From assembly GCA_949126835.1 (NCBI GenBank), contig OX421497.1:21473409-21537408 (forward strand): 64,000 bases of DNA. The letters are read 5' to 3'. This stretch comes from Anisus vortex. Taxonomy: Eukaryota > Mollusca > Gastropoda > Planorbidae. The notes under the pieces are model-generated. The model ran no database searches. It was not told the DNA's origin and saw nothing but the letters and a program-made list of their open reading frames with translations. Of this stretch, positions 20,843 to 33,592 are shown piece after piece. Positions within the stretch are counted from its first letter, which is position 1. The number at the start of each line of letters is the position of its first letter. The position numbers were made by a program, and so were the translations under genes.

Positions 20843-21520
20843 CAACAGACTTTTCGTCTATGACACTTCATCTACAGAAAGTAGTTCTAACGACATTAAG
20901 TCAATCACGACAACTCGTCTAACGACACTTCGTCTACCGAATCTTCGTCTACCGTCACTTCGTCTACCGACACTTCGTGTATCGATACTTCGTCTATTGC
21001 GACATTTCATCTACTGGACAGTTCGTCTAAAGGTAATTCGTCTATCGCGACAGTTTGTCTACCGGACAATTCGTCTACTGCGAACAGGATTCCACGACAA
21101 CTCGTCTACAGACTTTTCGTCTACGACACTTCGTCTACAGAAAGTAGGTCAACCGACATTACGTCTACCGCGACAACTGGTCTAACGACACTTCGTATAA
21201 CGACAATTGGTCTAATGCGACAGTTCGTCTACCGACACTTCGTCTAATGCGACATTTCGTCTACCAGACGATTCGTCTACAACGACATTTCGTCTACCGA
21301 CACCTCGTCTACCGCGTCAGTTCGTCTACCAGACGATTCGTCTACCACGACAATTCGTCTACCGATGTTTCGTCTGCCGCGACAGTTCGTCTACCGGACG
21401 ATTCGTCTACCGCGACAGTTCGTCTACCGGACAATTCGTCTAAATGTAGTTCATTTACTACAACAGTCTACGCCTACTGACAATTTGTCTGTTTACTCTT
21501 TATCAACCGACATTTTGCCA
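20843..21520. repeat. GTAGACGA-type array, arm A (reads TCGTCTAC)
   Basis: Degenerate 15-17-bp units such as TTCGTCTACCGACAC and AATTCGTCTACCGGAC. It contains two copies of a longer module starting near 20843 and 21097 with CAGACTTTTCGTCTA. The right edge has CAACAGTCTACGCCTACTG then TCTTTATCAACCGAC. Arm B is the reverse complement, including both edges. Confidence 0.85.
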
Positions 21521-22615
21521 ATCGTCTACCCATTTCTTTTCCACAAAAACATCGAATACAATTAAAATGTGTCCACTACACTAATGTTTTTCTACAGCAT
21601 TTGTTTCAGAGCAAATTTTCTATTTATTTAATTCTAAACAATAGCATGTATAGTCTAAAGATAAAACTCATTCTTTCCATTCTCAATCCAGAATTTATAT
21701 AAATTCAATTTAATAATTTTTTTTTCGAAACGCAAAAATACAATATTATATTTCAAAATTAAATGATCATTTCTGCAATTATTACATTATCATCTTTATT
21801 AATTATACAATATAGGCCTACTTATCTGACGAGCCAACGTTTTGCAAACGGTTGTCGTTAGCAAGCACACATGCATATAACTGTTCATTTTATGACAACA
21901 GTCAAACGGCGAAAACTGACATCGTTCGGTCATGTGTTGTAGTATAATGGCCTGTCAAAAACAATCCTCCAGGGCACGGTAGAAGGTGGACGTCGGGGAG
22001 GCCGTCAGTGGAGATGCTGGTTCGAAAATGTAAAGTATTGGTCGGGCCTTCAGTCGACTCAACTATTGAGAACCGCTCAAGATAGGCAAAGGTGTCATAT
22101 TGTACTTTGTAAGAATAAGCTTAATGCATTTTACATAGTTACATGAGAGTCTGTTTCATTCCTTTATCTATTGAGCGCCCGCCATAGCCGTTGTTTAGAC
22201 TCGTGAGTCAACAAGTCAGTGGAGCTCCTATATGCCAGGTCATATATCTTATAACAATAAATCAATAAGCTTATTATAGGTAAGGCACTAAAGTCATAAC
22301 AAATCACAACATAAGCAATAGGGACTACACCAAAATACTAAACATCACATCGCAATATTTCGTTGATCTAGAATAGACAATAGATAAAAACCCAAAAGTA
22401 AAAAAATGTGTAAATAAACCAAACATAGCACAAAACAACTTCTGTAGACCAAATTCTAAAATTATATAAATAGTGTTGTTGCCGGTACCATTAATAGTCG
22501 GTGTACTAGCAAGAGACAGTAATTGAATTCAATTACGTTCAAACTATTGATAGACCATATTTGGAGAGACGAAGTGATGAAATTCCCATTTTAATTTTCG
22601 TTAGACGAACATTAA
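21521..22615. other. Spacer between inverted arrays
   Basis: About 1.1 kb of AT-rich sequence carrying a LINE scrap at 21903-22120. No other gene is seen. Confidence 0.6.
21903..22120 (+). pseudogene. RTE-type LINE ORF2 C-terminal fragment
   Basis: Encodes KTILQGTVEGGRRGGRQWR and then, in the same direction, LLRTAQDRQR. It matches the end of the LINE at 37278-38478 (KTIMQGTVQGGRKRGRQKRR). A stop interrupts the preceding segment KRRKLTSFGHVL. It is an old 5'-truncated copy. Confidence 0.7.
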
Positions 22616-23090
22616 ATGCCATTTGGCAAAATATCAGTTGATAAAGAGTAGACAGTCAAACTGTCAGTAGCCGTAGACTGTTGTGGTAAACGAACTGTCG
22701 CGGTAGACGAATTGTCCGGTAGACGAATTGTCCGGTAGACGAACTGTCGCGGTAGACGAATCGTCCGGTAGACAAACTGTCGCGGTAGACGAAACGTCGG
22801 TAGACGAACTGTCGTTGTAGACGAATCGTCCGGTAGACGAACTGTCGCGGTAGACGAAGTGTCGGTAGACGAACTGTCGTGGTAGACGAATCGTCTGGTA
22901 GACGAAATGTCGCATTAGACGAAGTGTCGGTAGATGAATTGTCGCATTAGATCAAGTGTCGGTAGACGAAGTATCGTTAGACCAGTTGTCGCGGTAGACG
23001 TATTGTCGGTTGACCTACTTTCTGTAGACGAAGTGTCGTAGACGAAAAGTCTGTAGACGAGTTGTCGTGACACCGCGAACAGTTCGTCTA
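22616..23090. repeat. GTAGACGA-type array, arm B (inverted to arm A)
   Basis: Units such as GTCGCGGTAGACGAA, the reverse complement of arm A. Both outer and inner edges correspond to those of arm A: TTGATAAAGAGTAGACAG on the inner side, and AGACGAAAAGTCTGTAGACG on the outer side. The pair forms an inverted repeat with arms of roughly 450 bp. Confidence 0.85.
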
Positions 23091-25440
23091 CCTGATGGTA
23101 GACAATGGCTTTGTTTGTTTTTACTCTTATTGACTGCCACATTGGAACAACCAAAGCCCAAACTCATTAGCTCAATGTCAAGCATAGCGTAACAATTGCT
23201 AAAGTTTCGGGCAAACGTGGGGCATGGCAACATCTCTGGAACTGCATGGCAATCCAGACTTTAATGGCCAATTTCGAATCGTAAGAGAACATATATCTAA
23301 TAGCCTGCTCGGTTGGAGTCGTGCAACATGAAAGGCAGCAACGTGTGGATTTCGGAAAACCCAAAAGGAAAGCCTCGCCGACAACGTAACCTATATTGAA
23401 AACAGAAAAAGGAGGCGAATCGGTCAGGAAATTCGGCGGTCCGGTTTATTCATAAAAGCAAATGACAGCCAAAGAGTATAAAGACATAGGCCTATATATA
23501 TTTTGTATTGTAAAGTTTTGCATGTCGTAGTATGAAACGCAATTCTTTTTTGATCATCTGATGTTAATACATGGATGATGGTGGGCTCTACATATATGGG
23601 CTCTACATATATGGGCTCTACCCTACATCATATTATGTTCCGAGTTCCTTTTAAATCATTCCAACAATGCCCCCCCCCCCCCGGGGTCTCCCTGCTCTCC
23701 CTACCCCATCACTCGTGCACAGTATGAACGTCCTTGAAAAGATTCTTAGGCCTACTGGTTTGGGACTTGGGACAGACAGGAACAATTTATTTTTCCTTTT
23801 ACTATGATTAAATAAAATGTTTTGTTTTGTTTTTTTTTAAATATAAATTTGGAAACATAAGTACCGGTAGGTATACATAAGAGATAACTCGTGAGAACTA
23901 AGTCTGACTGACACTTGTTAGCTCCCCTGTCCCCTCATCCACCCTCGCCCTCGCGCCCGTTAAAGCAAAATAAAAATGTTGCCCCTCCAACCTCCGATCT
24001 CTTTCAGAACACCATTAGGTTTTTTAGCCATCTGGTTACGAAATACGAAATGTTTGTAGGCGGAAAAATAAGAAAAGCGAAATGGTGAGAGGCCGTTTCG
24101 GAAAAAAAAGGGGAAATAAATCGTGGAAAACACTGGAACGTGTGGAGAGGTGAGGTGAGATGTGGGACGACTGTTGTGTTACGTAATGGGATGCGTTAAA
24201 ACTTGTACGCCCCGTGTAGAAGAAAGAGCGAGCTAGCGAGAGAGAGAGAGAGCGAGAGCGAGAGAGATACTCAGGGGGTCAGAGTACGCTGGCCCTGTCT
24301 TGGGTTTGTGACGATACACACTTCAGACCAAGGTCTAGGCTACTCCGCTCTTGATAACCTAGTAAACTCTGTAAACAGCAAAAAGAACTCAGAATTTCCG
24401 AACATTTTAATGCAGACACAAAGAAACCTTGACGAATGTCTCTCTCTCTGTTTTTTTTTAAATTGTAGCGTACGAAGAGCTACCAAATGTTGGGTAGGCT
24501 ACTGGAATGGAATTAGGTCAGACGTGCGTTTAGCGGTTGGGGGATAACGCGCTGGGTGAGCACATCTCGGTCATGAGTATTCAAGTTTTTATAGAAGTTG
24601 CTTTGGCGGAAAGTTTATCACATTTTAAATTTTACACGACCCCGTTTGTTGGGAATAATATATAGATATATAAAGAGATTATATATATAGGCCTAAATAA
24701 TGCAATTGTGGTGTTTGTATTGTCATCTTTCTTTCTCTCTCTCTTCCTATCCCTTTATCAATCGGTAGGCCTATTATAAATGCTAATATAAAAACCCTCA
24801 CCCTAACCCTAGACTCTATGCCTATAGCTATTTATATATCCAGTTCAATTTGAAAACATAAATGTAGGCCTATAGGCCAAGACCTATATAGCGCCTTATT
24901 AGAATAAAATGTCAAAAAAGTTCAATTATATCCTGTTCAATGCGCTAAAATAAACACATAAAAACCCTATTCGTCCATAAACTATTTATTGTGTAGGCCT
25001 AAGCCATAGTAGCCTAATTAGCTTTAGCCTATAGGCCTATTTAAATGTATATTTCAGTAGCTGTTATTTATCCACTAGGCTACATTGTAACCCTAATAAG
25101 CTCAATATCAAGTATATTAATATTGTAAGCCTACATTATGTATGACATTTTTACAATTATTTAAATTTAGTTTTGTAGGCCTATCATGTGCAGTTTGTAG
25201 GCCTAGTGTTTTTTTCGCTTCAAATTATTATTTATACGATGAGCTCCCTTGTTTTGCTTTACCATAAAAGGTCTGTCCAGCCATTTCCCTCCCTCCAACC
25301 AATATCATGGTGACCTTTTCTGGAATCAAATTGATTATCGATCTCTTCGTCGACTGTGACGTAAATAGCCCCCATCCTCCGCCCCAATCACTGTCTATTT
25401 TTTCATGCTTTCGTCACAGAAACAGCCTCCTTTTTTAAAC
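23091..25440. other. Intergenic DNA rich in TAGGCCTA
   Basis: No gene recognised. A GA microsatellite at about 24236-24268, a C/G run at about 23670, and a dense cluster of TAGGCCTA between 24680 and 25210. A short ACCCTAACCCT at about 24797 is not an array. Confidence 0.55.
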
Positions 25441-26647
25441 TTATTCTGTTATGAATGGAGGAGAAGTATCCAGCTCTATTTTTAGCTCCACCACAGTTAT
25501 TTTCTCTCCAGTGCTTAGCTTCAAGGGCTCACTTGGCACGCAGACGCGGAGCGAATCGTTTGCTAGCTAAACCTGTCTTCATTTCAGTCCGACATCAAAT
25601 CGCTGGCTGCTGTTACTTCTTGCTTTTCCGAACTTTTCGGTGTTAAGGTCTAGTTGTTAGAAGGCCTTCTACCTTGCATTAGAACACTTTATTTTAAGGC
25701 GATATAATTTATGCTTTATTAAAGTTTAATTTTATATTTCTGGAGAATATTCATCAAAATTTACGTTTTTAAATTAAATTGTGTTTTTATTTATTTATGA
25801 ATCAAATATGCTGCTTAAATTCGTAGTTCAAAATAATTTCCTTGCTGTGTGTTATGTCTTCACGTAGACATCTAGTTAGTGAACGTCAGTTTAACCAATA
25901 ACATATTAAGAGCAGGAAATACGTAAGTATAAACATACTTTTTTTTAAAAATAGCTTTGACTAGTATTTGACTGTTTTGGGGGATTTTTTTTTTAAAGTC
26001 AGTGCAAGTTTAAAATTTTATATGGTCCTACCGACCTATATTTTTTGTGTGAGCTGGTAGCTGTTTTGAAATGTGTACGCAGAATAAAAACAAACAAACG
26101 AAGTCGAGGCTTGATAATATTCAAACATGACCACGGGCCAACGCTATTAATAGATAAATTAGGTTACCCAATAATAAATGTGAATCTTAGCCCTTAGACA
26201 GATGCATAGGCCTACTATTCAAACTAAGCAAAATGATTTTTAAAATACAAAAATCGAAGAGTAGGCTACTTATGCTTCTAGAATAGTAATTGTAACATCG
26301 AAGAAACCAAACAATTTATGATTAGGATTAGGCCTATGTTTAATTTAGACGTTTGTTTAGTTTCTGCCGAGAAGTAGTTCTACTTTGTTTACGTTCCATT
26401 AATTTGCTTGACCCTTTAAAAATAATACTTCAAAAAATGTATTGCGTTTGATCATGGCTATGAAAATAAAAGTAGAATAACAATATTCTTTGTATTAACA
26501 AATGGTATAATAAATTATGAAGGAAACCTAGTGCATTTTACAGCTGTTAGGTTAGGGAAAATATTATTCCTCTCCTCTCTTTCTCTTTGTAAATTATGCC
26601 CTCCATTGCGCGACGACCTGACAGACCCAGTATGTTTTTCTCCCCGA
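25441..26647. other. Upstream flank of the TENT5 gene
   Basis: A more GC-rich patch at about 25450-25640 with several CpGs could be a distal promoter or alternative first exon. No consensus donor is seen at its end. The remainder is AT-rich. Confidence 0.4.
26432..26462 (+). repeat. 31-bp motif shared with the TENT5 3' region
   Basis: Contains GTATTGCGTTTG and TCATGGCTATG. It matches 29520-29550 at 30 of 31 positions, with weaker similarity continuing for about 40 bp. One copy lies upstream of the candidate first exon and one downstream of the stop codon. It is either a fragment of a dispersed repeat or a duplicated regulatory segment. Confidence 0.6.
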
Positions 26648-26652
26648 CCAAT
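26648..26652 (+). promoter_or_regulatory. CCAAT box, candidate TENT5 promoter
   Basis: CCAATCAG lies about 140 bp before the candidate splice donor, near a CpG-bearing patch (GCGCGACGAC at about 26607). No clear TATA box follows. The transcription start is probably within the next 30-100 bp. Confidence 0.4.
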
Positions 26653-26689
26653 CAGACTGTGTCTTTAATTTGGTCCTCCACTGTTTATG

Positions 26690-26788
26690 CGGAGTAAACT
26701 AGTATCTCGAAATATCTAGAAGTAGTAGCTTGTTTTAAGAAAAGGAAACATTTCACACATTTGGATTTTATTACTTTTAAACTTAGAG
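26690..26788 (+). other. Candidate non-coding first exon of TENT5
   Basis: The exon 3' end is set by AG|GTAAGA at 26788/26789, a strong donor. The intron 26789-27015 (227 bp) ends in a T-rich tract and CTTGCAG, a strong acceptor, 29 bp before the ATG. The 5' edge is a guess. Confidence 0.55.
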
Positions 26789-27044
26789 GTAAGATGTAAT
26801 AATTTTCAAGTTTTAAAACCGATGTTTACAAATCTGCTTTGTTTGCCATATTTTATCGCGCACTTTTTTTCTCTTACAAATGAGTTAAAGGGTTTATAAT
26901 TGAATGCGTAAGGAGTTGCCTAAACTGCACAATACGCTCTGCCGGGTTTCTGGCAGTAGGTGACAAGGTAGGGAAGCCGTTCGTAACATCATTTTTTTTT
27001 CATCTTTACTTGCAGACACGGCTATACCTTCTACCGTACCCGGC

Positions 27045-28274
27045 ATGGCTTCCGTTAATGGCAGCAATCGCTTTCAAGTTCTCTGTTACGAACAAGTGGC
27101 AAGACTGCATGAAGTTATGGAAGATGTCATCCCAATTCATGGTCGAGGTAATTTTCCAACACTTGATGTTAAGCTGAAAGATCTCGTTCAGGCTGTTAAA
27201 GACAAACTAACAGCTGAGCATGTCACTGTTAGATCATTTCGTCTGAACGGAGGTGTCGCAAGCTACGTTCTTGGAACTACAAATGCTCAAGAGTTCAATG
27301 ATGTAGATTTGATTTTCGGTGTGGACTTGTCAAATCAGAATGAGCTCCAGAAAATTCGTAACTGTGTTCTCGGATGCCTTGTCAACTTTCTTCCAGAAGG
27401 TATCAGTAAAGACAAAGTTAGCAGTTGTAGTCTTAAGGAAGCATATGTTCAGAAAATGGTAAAAGTGTGCAATGAACATGGTGACAGATGGAGTCTCATA
27501 TCCCTGTCACATAACACTCGTAAAAACATAGAATTAAAATTTGTAGATAAAATGAAACGCCAGTTTGAATTCAGTGTAGACTCTTTTCAAATTATCTTAG
27601 ATAGCCTTTTGACTTTTTATGACATATCCGAAGCTCCAATGACAGAGCATTTCTACCCAACCATTGTCGCTGAAAGTCTATATGGAGACTTCGCAGAGGC
27701 ATGGTATCACCTAGACAACAAACTCATTGCCACAAGAAACCCTGAAGAGATCAGGGGTGGCGGATTGCTCAAATACTGCAACCTCCTTGTGCGAGGCTAC
27801 ACACCTGCTAATGAGATAGACATAAGAACAATGGAAAGATATATGTGTTCAAGGTTTTTCATAGATTTCAGTGACATTAACCAGCAGCGTCAGAAGCTGG
27901 AAGCCTATCTAGTGAATCATTTCAATGGGGATGAGGATATGAAATATGAGTACCTCACGACATTGTATCGGGTTGTGGATGAGAGCACTATTTGCCTTAT
28001 GGGCCATGAGCGCCGGCAAACCCTCAACCTGATCCACCAGCTGGCTTACCAGGTGTACATGGCCCAGGAGCGGAAAGCACAGATCAAGTGCGTGGAGCTG
28101 CATCAGCTAGACCAGCTGAACAATCTTGTCATAGATCAGGTTTTCTACGGGCCCTTCGACACCAATGGCAGTAGTAACCAGTACTACAACTATCCCATGC
28201 CTTCGTCATCCTACCACCAAATTAGCATTTCCTCATCGTGCCCATATTGCCCACCATTCCTGCATTGCTCTTAG
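27045..28274 (+). CDS. TENT5: Terminal nucleotidyltransferase 5 (FAM46/TENT5)
   Basis: 409 codons in one exon. TENT5 proteins are non-canonical cytoplasmic poly(A) polymerases that extend mRNA tails. Residues 66-97 carry the nucleotidyltransferase signature: [11 protein letters not shown], then D86-V-D88 in [12 protein letters not shown], the metal-binding aspartates. E163 in NIELKFVD is the probable third acidic residue, and [11 protein letters not shown] (173-183) is the conserved core strand that follows. Residues 200-350 hold the helical C-terminal domain with [15 protein letters not shown] and [11 protein letters not shown]. The C terminus (376-409) is Asn/Tyr/Ser/Cys-rich and variable. 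Length fits the family (about 390-440). ATG 27045 is the first in-frame start after the CTTGCAG acceptor; an ATG inside the intron is excluded by splicing. The frame has no breaks and GC content is higher than the flanks, so it looks functional. Invertebrates usually have one copy, so I cannot assign it to A, B, C or D. Confidence 0.96.
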   Translation: MASVNGSNRFQVLCYEQVARLHEVMEDVIPIHGRGNFPTLDVKLKDLVQAVKDKLTAEHVTVRSFRLNGGVASYVLGTTNAQEFNDVDLIFGVDLSNQNELQKIRNCVLGCLVNFLPEGISKDKVSSCSLKEAYVQKMVKVCNEHGDRWSLISLSHNTRKNIELKFVDKMKRQFEFSVDSFQIILDSLLTFYDISEAPMTEHFYPTIVAESLYGDFAEAWYHLDNKLIATRNPEEIRGGGLLKYCNLLVRGYTPANEIDIRTMERYMCSRFFIDFSDINQQRQKLEAYLVNHFNGDEDMKYEYLTTLYRVVDESTICLMGHERRQTLNLIHQLAYQVYMAQERKAQIKCVELHQLDQLNNLVIDQVFYGPFDTNGSSNQYYNYPMPSSSYHQISISSSCPYCPPFLHCS

Positions 28275-29519
28275 TTGAAAGTCACAAAAAATCCCAAGGG
28301 CTTATTTTAGGATAAAACGTCACGCATTAATCCCTTTCCCCATTATCACATGAAAAGAAAACTTAACACTAAATTTCTTGTGGATGCTAATTCAGAGTTG
28401 GATTACTCAGCATACCTTTTGTAAGTGCACATTATGAAAGTTAAAAGCTGCACTGTTTCATTATTTTCTGCTGCTAATGGATATTTATTACAGTTGTCTT
28501 TTTATTTCTGCTGAACTTTTGATATCCTCAGAAAAAAATTCAGTGTCTTCTAAAATGTGTGTTGGTACAGTTTTATGTTTTCTTGATGTGTAAATATATT
28601 TTTACCAAAATGATATATATATATATATCAAGATTAGTGATCTATTTGTTGATCAAATCCACAAAGTTTATGTTTTCAATTGACACTGGCTTAATGCAAT
28701 AGAGGAATATTTCAGTGGATACAAACTATTCAAGCTTCACTTCATCAACACAATCATAATGTCCAGGATTTCATTATAAATAATACTTGGAAGTGTCTCA
28801 TAAGAGAGTTTTGAGGGTCTTTCTATTTTTGATCTTCAGAATTGTACATTCAGATATTTTTTTTTTGTTTGCAGTATTTTAACAGTTTTGAATTCACACA
28901 AAAAAAGCAAGGAAGCAATTAAAACTGAAAGCAGTTCCATTTTTTTTTCATTCATGAACTTTGGATTAAATGTACCTGTTCAGATTTGTTTTTAAATGTA
29001 TGCTTTAAAACAAGGAGGTATTGTATCTTAGACTGATTTGTCAGTGCTTATAATTTTTATATAAGAGAACGGAGGAAAGATGTGAGCTTCTAACATTTGG
29101 CGCTGTTGATTATATGAATATAATATTTTACGATATATATAGTCTTGTGGTTGTTTTGGTGGAAATGTCTTCTTTTTTTTTTTTTCTTTCTTCCCCTTTT
29201 AAATAGGAACAGGTTATTTCTTTATATTATATTGTGAGAATTGTGCTAGGAATATATTTTTTTATAATTAAGTTTATGGAATGCTTCTTGAAATATTATG
29301 GTAGGCTTACACTTACAAAAGGTGCCATGTGTACTGTAATTGTAATAACACTGAGTAACAGTACAGCAAAGTATTTTTTTTGTCTTATATTTTATCACAC
29401 ACTTTAAAAAAAAAATAGCAGACTAACACATAATAATGACACATCCATTTTTTTTCAGAGTGTTATGATGTTATCAATTATTAAGATGAATGCATTTTCT
29501 TTTCTTAGCCTTCATTTAT

Positions 29520-29550
29520 AAAAAATGTATTGCGTTTGGTCATGGCTATG
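29520..29550 (+). repeat. 31-bp motif, second copy
   Basis: Partner of 26432-26462 with one mismatch, lying about 1.25 kb after the TENT5 stop codon in the same orientation. Confidence 0.6.
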
Positions 29551-31844
29551 TATATAAACAGTAAATTCAGAGTAGCAGCAGTATTTTGTAAAGTTGGCTT
29601 TATTACATTATATTACATAGTTTCAATCTTGTTATCAGGCCCAAAAAGTTTTACAACTTTGATGATCAAATGCTGACCCACTTCATTTTTTTTTCAAACT
29701 AGAATAAGGGTGTAGTTGTACCATAGTAAATAGACAAATATTACACACACACACAAAGTAAATATTATATATATATATATATATAATAAATAATATGTAG
29801 ATATGCTTATTAAAAAAAAATTCCAGTGTTTTTATTTTCATGTAAAGTGAATTGTAAAAATATGTAACCTGATTTAAATGGACGAAGCTATTTTAATTAT
29901 ATAGATATGTCATTTCATTAACTTTTAAAGATAAATGATAGCATAATTACAATGGTGAGAATTACCCAGTGCAGTTTATTTCTCTTTAGAGCAACCATTT
30001 GTTTTAAAATATCAAAGTCAAAGAGAATCATAACATTTTTTTTTAAACATTTTGGCATTAACTTATATGTTCTAAAAGGCATTTACATAATTTAATCATT
30101 TAAAAAAATAGCCATTTAAAAAAAGTTATTACAAAGCCTTTTTTTTTTAAGAAACTAATTTCAAAGAACAAGTTTACTGGGGTTTTTTGTTTGTTTGGTT
30201 CAGCAAGGCTAGGAAGAGAGACACTAAGTAATTTAACCCTTTAGTAACCATGGATGTCATGGGTTCCATACACTTAACTACCTAAGAAGTCACATAAACC
30301 AAGTAAAATGTAAAGAAACTTTTTAAATAAGTAAGCAAAGTCAGCAATTTTTTAAAATTAAAAAACCTTTCGATACTTAAACTTATACATAGACATAAAT
30401 GTAGAAAATTTCCCTACTTCTTTACAACACTTTTGTATTAAAAAATAATAATAAAAAAATTCATAAATTTTAATTTGGTGATCATCTAAAATTAATTTTG
30501 TATGTGAAATAAACATTCTATTTTCTATTCTCTGTTAAAATTCTATTCTAAATTTATTTTTTCGTGCATTGATGAATAGTATAGTTTCATTAACATTGAA
30601 GTGATGTAGGATTTTTTTAATTCATTTTTTTTTATCTGAGTTATCTGAAACATAGCTGCATAATAAATTATTGTTGTCATGATCATTTACCAGTAGAGGA
30701 GTTTTGTCTATTTTCAAAAGCATAGATCAGGTCAGTCCAATTTAAATTGATATCTCTGTAATTGTGATGAAAAAAAAACAACAAGTGGTCACTGCTGCAA
30801 GCGTTTGTAAAATGATCTGTTTCCTTTATTGATTTTTTTTTCAGTTTTTTTTTTAAAGACATTACTAGATTACCTTATTGGAAAAATGAATAGATTTTTG
30901 TGTGATAACTTGAGAGCCTCACAGGTGTGAGTCAACCTACATGTTTGTTTCATTCATCTCCTTTTTTTAAAAAGGTCTAAGAGTAAGTTATAATTGGAAC
31001 AACCGTCACCTCTACCCCTCACCATTTTGTCTTCCAGTATACTTAATTTTTATGTTTGGATGCAACACACTCAGCTCTCATATATATTACAATAGACTGG
31101 AAGAGTAGAGAAAATTTTTTTTTTTACTATCAGTTTTGTAACAATTTATTTTCCCTTCTTTCAAAGATGTTACTTTTTCCAACTTCTCCCAAACCACTAC
31201 CACTTTTGTTTTTGGAGAAGCAAGTTTTTAATCATCAAAAACTCAAAAACTATATTGTTACAAAAAAAAAAGGTCTACTAAACTGTGTTGTTAACATGTT
31301 AAGCTCACATTATTGCTGTCCAGCAGCTTCTTTAGTCAAACTTGTGATAATCACTACTTTTTTTTTGTCTCATATAATATTGAATCATTTGTTATATATG
31401 AATATATATTTAATTTATTATGGTATATATAAAGTAGAAGTAAATCTACTCTCTGAAACAAAACCCCATTGTTGTTGTATACCAAGGTCCTCTGACTCGC
31501 TCTTGAGTGAATAAGACTTCCATTTCCAGAAAGTTTTCATTTTATAAATGACAATGCAGAATTACCATGTTATATTGTAGTTAGAATTATTAATACCATT
31601 TATCAAAATGTTCACATACATATATAAATTATCAGTTTGTGTGTTTTAATTGCACCTTAAAAAAGTATATGTAGCTAAAGATTTTTTTTGTGTATCAATT
31701 TTATAAAAAAAATGGGTAGAAAATTAAAAAAAATAAAAAACAGTCACATTTTAATTGGTCAAAGACGTGGGAGCATGGAAATAACTTATTGCTCTTAAAG
31801 ATTTTTATGTAATGCGAGATGTTGTTCATCTTGGTATACCAGTG

Positions 31845-32395
31845 ACTTAGAAGCTGTGGTTGATGGTTGAACACACACAGAAGCAGTGTTTGATGGTTTA
31901 ACCCTACACAGCCAGAAGCTGTTGTTGAGGGTTTAACTTTACACAAGTACAAGCTGTTGTTGATGGTTTAACTTTTACACAGCTAGAAGCTGTTGTTGAT
32001 GGTTTAACTTTACACAAGTACAAGCTGTTGTTGATGGTTTAAATTTTACACAGCTAGAAGCTGTTGTTGATGGTTTAACACATGTGGAAGCCTTGTTTGG
32101 TTTAACATCTTATCTCGATAAGATATATAACTCACAGTTAAAATATGTGGTTAATGGTTAAACACTCAAAAAAGTTGTAGTTAATGGTTTAACACACACA
32201 TGTTTCTAGTTGATGGTTTAATGCACACAGCTGTGGTTGATAGTTGAACACACATACTAGACTGGTTGATGTATTAACGCACACACTCTAGACTGGTTGA
32301 TGTATTAACACATAACACATAGAGTTAGTGATTGTAGTTAGCGGCTTTAAACATGCAGAAGTTGTAGATGATGGCTAAACACATAATACACAGCA
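31845..32395. repeat. Degenerate minisatellite, about 32-36-bp unit
   Basis: About 15 diverged copies of a pattern with AGAAGCTGTTGTTGATGG then TTTAACTTTACACA. Best copies are at 31900-32080 and decay outward. It sits inside the probable TENT5 3' UTR. Confidence 0.75.
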
Positions 32396-33548
32396 ACTGA
32401 TAGTGCTATTCGGTTTGAATTATCATCAAAAGGATTTTCTCTTACTCCGCCAAGAACCCTTAAAGTTATTATACATTTCATAAAGAATGCTGTTATGCAC
32501 TGAGTAAATATATTGCTCTTGCTATCATTGCTAAATCATCACCAAAAAGTTAAGAATTTGTATGACCTGTTATGATTATTTGATTATAATCCAAACTACT
32601 GTAAAGTTTCAATGACAGTAAAACATAATTTGAATATATTGCTTGTTATCTATTACTGTAAACCCCACCCCTGGTCCCCAACCCTCAAGAAGAATAAAGG
32701 AACTGTGCACATTTTTTCCAAAACAGTTTAATTTACATTAAAAAAAAAAAAAATAAGTAAGGGAAATAAAATTGTGATATTTTTTGTTCTACAGTAATGT
32801 GTATATATATATACTATATTACAAACTAGTGTACAATTACTACTTATCAAATCATTTCAATATGTTGCTATTACCAAATTAAATTCTCTGCAATTCTAAA
32901 AAAAAAAAAAGTGTTCTTCTCTATAATTTTATTTCTCACTCAAGTTTATATTTATTTGATTTTTCTGTAAACTGTATTTGAAAATAATAAGTTTGCATTT
33001 CCTTCCTTGAACAGGATTGATTTTTTTATTTGTTTATATTTATTGAATGAAATTTAGTTTTGGTTATGTTTTTGGATTCTTTCATTAAAAAACAACAACA
33101 TATTTGTTTAAAAAGCTGGATTTGGAAATGTATTAAAGGAACAAACAATACAAAAGGTTTAAATAACTTAAAAAGGATTTTTTTTTTCTTTATCCACCTA
33201 GTCAATGTAAATGTATTTTTTACAACTGTTGTTTACTTAGTCCTCTGATGGTCAATACGACTGGGTGTTGGCTGTTTGTTTTCTGCCTGATAACATCTTA
33301 ACTTGTATGCAGTGCTAGCAAATATCTCAGCACCAATTTTATATCACAACATGGCATTGTCAAAAGTAAAAAAAGAGAAAACCCTTTTTTTTTTATAGTG
33401 TTGACTAAAGTACATGGCTGATACTCTGCCCATTCCGTGTGACATTACAAACAGTTTTCACTGGATCTGTTCAAACCAAGGTCTTTCTCTGCTGTACACG
33501 TGCAAGTGCTCCCACTTGACTATATATTATATACATATTTTTTTCTTG

Positions 33549-33592
33549 TTCTCCCCCCCCCCCCTTGTTTGTTCCTCCCCCCCCCCCCCCTC
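33549..33592. repeat. Paired poly(C) tracts
   Basis: Two C runs of more than ten bases separated by TTGTTTGTTCCT. Such runs recur on both strands across the window. Confidence 0.85.

Noticed and set aside
20751..21565. Open frames of over 60 codons with repeated RLP and FVYR
   Set aside because: Translation of the TCGTCTAC array in several phases; no protein features.
24795..24812. ACCCTAACCCT as telomeric repeat
   Set aside because: Only about two units; no array.
27909..28103. Minus-strand open frame inside TENT5
   Set aside because: Antisense shadow of a conserved coding exon.
31056..31514. 152-codon open frame downstream of TENT5
   Set aside because: AT-rich with poly(T)-derived Phe/Leu runs, no domain, lies within the probable 3' UTR.
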